Both the position numbers and the translations under genes were made by a program. DNA of 5,560 bases from NCBI GenBank assembly GCA_037384225.1, contig JARROD010000309.1, positions 1 to 5,560 on the forward strand, given 5' to 3'. Shown piece by piece: positions 4,894 to 5,560 of this stretch (positions are counted from its first letter, which is position 1; each line of letters opens with the position of its first letter). The DNA is from JARROD01 sp037384225 (GTDB lineage Bacteria > Pseudomonadota > Gammaproteobacteria > Pseudomonadales > Cellvibrionaceae). The notes under the pieces are model-generated. The model was not told the origin of the DNA. It did no database searches and saw only the letters and a program-made list of their open reading frames with translations.

Positions 4894-4979
4894 AGCTAAC
4901 AAACAGCTGCACTGGACGCCGCAAATTGCTTTCGCAAAAACTCGCGCCAACTTGCTCCGCCAGTGAGCTGGCGTTATAC
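4894..4979 (+). other. attC recombination site (59-base element)
   Basis: The left core box AGCTAAC (4894-4900) and the right core box GTTATAC (4973-4979) frame an imperfect palindrome. CAGCT-G-CACTGG (4904-4915) pairs with CCAGTGAGCTG (4960-4970), leaving G4909 unpaired. Such an extrahelical base in one arm is a known feature of folded attC sites used for strand choice by IntI. The middle (about 4916-4959) is the variable terminal structure. The AACAAACAGCTGC start and the GAGCTGGCGTTAT end are of the kind seen in attC sites of marine gammaproteobacteria. Crossover is expected between G4973 and T4974. It separates the DUF5713 and GNAT cassettes. Confidence 0.87.
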
Positions 4980-4993
4980 TTCAGGATGAGTCA

Positions 4994-5467
4994 GTGCATA
5001 TAATCGAAGCAACTGAAGAGCAATATGGAGATATAGCTAGGTTAATAGAATCTCCCGAAGAATTGTTTTTGGTGCATCCAAAAGGTAGCTATCCATGGGA
5101 TGTTGCCCAACTTAAAAAATTAGCCGAGGATCGACCTAATTTTACGGTTTGTATTGTGCAAGGTGAAATTGCGGCCTTCGCAAATCTATACAATGTCGTC
5201 CCAGGGAAGTCGGCTTTTATTGGCAATGTAATCGTAGCAGAAAAACACAAAGGGCAAGGTATTGGCAAAACCCTCACCATGCATATGGTAAAAATATGCC
5301 ATCAGCAGTATAAGGCAGCTCCACATCTAGCAGTTTTTGGGTTTAATTCTAGAGCATTGCTAATGTATGCAGGTCTCGGTTTCCAACCCTATGCAGTAGA
5401 GCCGCGTAAAAATCTAAAAGGTGAAGTAGTTGCTCTTATCCAAATGCGCTTTGTACAAAAAACCTAA
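4994..5467 (+). CDS. GNAT family N-acetyltransferase, cassette-borne, 157 aa
   Basis: This should be a cytoplasmic acetyltransferase that moves acetyl from acetyl-CoA to an amine; the substrate is unknown. The GNAT core is visible: the beta4-alpha3 acetyl-CoA binding motif A, GNVIVAEKHKGQGIGKTL (77-94), with KGQGIG in place of the usual R/Q-x-x-G-x-G/A, and motif B, FNSRALLMYAGLGFQPY (117-133), with the Asn, Tyr and GF expected there. The length is normal for a single-domain GNAT. The GTG at 4994 is chosen because AGGA (4983-4986) lies 7 nt before it and the reading frame begins only 14 nt after the attC right box, the usual compact cassette layout. The stop TAA overlaps the next putative attC core box. 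Many cassette arrays carry GNATs, some of which are aminoglycoside acetyltransferases, but nothing here indicates resistance. Confidence 0.88.
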   Translation: MHIIEATEEQYGDIARLIESPEELFLVHPKGSYPWDVAQLKKLAEDRPNFTVCIVQGEIAAFANLYNVVPGKSAFIGNVIVAEKHKGQGIGKTLTMHMVKICHQQYKAAPHLAVFGFNSRALLMYAGLGFQPYAVEPRKNLKGEVVALIQMRFVQKT

Positions 5468-5560
5468 CACCTATACGACCGGGCGTGGTTCGCTTCGCTC
5501 ACTTTACCACGCAATACTCCGTTCGGTTATTGCGGCTTAGTTTTTATCTCGGAGCACGGC
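5462..5560 (+). other. Left part of a putative second attC, cut by the window end
   Basis: ACCTAAC (5462-5468) fits the left core consensus RYYYAAC exactly and overlaps the GNAT stop codon, a common cassette arrangement. Downstream are two adjoining hairpins, GCGTGGT/ACCACGC (5483-5489/5506-5512) and GCAATA/TATTGC (5511-5516/5528-5533), as expected for a long variable terminal structure. No GTTRRRY box follows before the window ends, so the site is incomplete. ACCTAAC is not the complement of the GNAT cassette's start box GTTATAC, so the assignment is tentative. Confidence 0.45.

Larger units (their letters stand above)
4340..4973 (+). mobile_element. Integron gene cassette carrying the DUF5713-like gene
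   Basis: In integrons, recombination occurs after the G of GTTRRRY, and a cassette's own attC left box is usually complementary to the right box at that cassette's start. Here the start box is GTTAGCT (4339-4345) and the left box of the attC after the gene is AGCTAAC (4894-4900), an exact complement. That defines a cassette of about 634 bp from T4340 to G4973. It holds one gene, as most cassettes do. Its length is inflated by the 188-bp palindrome inserted right after the start box. Confidence 0.7.

Noticed and set aside
1..5560. tRNA or rRNA genes
   Set aside because: No cloverleaf with a T-arm GTTCRA and CCA-type end, and no conserved rRNA segment, was seen on either strand.

Overview
The window looks like an accessory region of a gammaproteobacterial chromosome, probably a marine or environmental lineage. 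That placement is an inference from the integron-type recombination site, the lipoprotein signals and the Shine-Dalgarno sites; nothing in the window fixes the genus. Composition changes sharply: the first large gene (484-1950) is GC-rich, and everything after about 2000 is visibly AT-rich.

Layout. 1-483 holds no large gene. It has a near-perfect 34-bp palindrome (18-51), a 21-codon ORF behind a very strong ribosome binding site (172-237), and a long imperfect inverted repeat (288-455). 484-1950 encodes an NAD(P)-dependent aldehyde dehydrogenase of the benzaldehyde dehydrogenase (XylC/AreC-like) group, closed by a clean intrinsic terminator. 2000-2280 is a repeat-rich spacer with a promoter. 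2282-3031 and 3223-4137 encode two lipoproteins of unknown function, separated by a 123-bp palindromic element with terminal inverted repeats.

From 4339 to the right edge the DNA has integron gene-cassette organisation. A cassette carrying a DUF5713-like gene (4557-4889) starts at a GTTAGCT box and ends in a well-formed attC site (4894-4979) whose left core box AGCTAAC is the exact complement of that GTTAGCT. A GNAT acetyltransferase gene (4994-5467) starts directly after this attC and runs into what looks like the left half of another attC, cut by the window end. No integron integrase is present, so the window cannot tell a chromosomal integron tail from an integrase-less attC cluster.

The most interesting object is a 188-bp MITE-like palindrome (4349-4536) inside the DUF5713 cassette. 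It has perfect 18-bp terminal inverted repeats and is flanked by TGTA on both sides. Removing it together with one TGTA restores the usual compact cassette start: core box, ribosome binding site, start codon. A partial copy of the same element lies at 2052-2093, about 2.3 kb upstream. The insertion also creates an in-frame N-terminal extension that could mislead automatic start calling. The genes do not form one pathway; the window is a mosaic of one metabolic gene, two envelope lipoproteins and a cassette array, all separated by palindromic elements.
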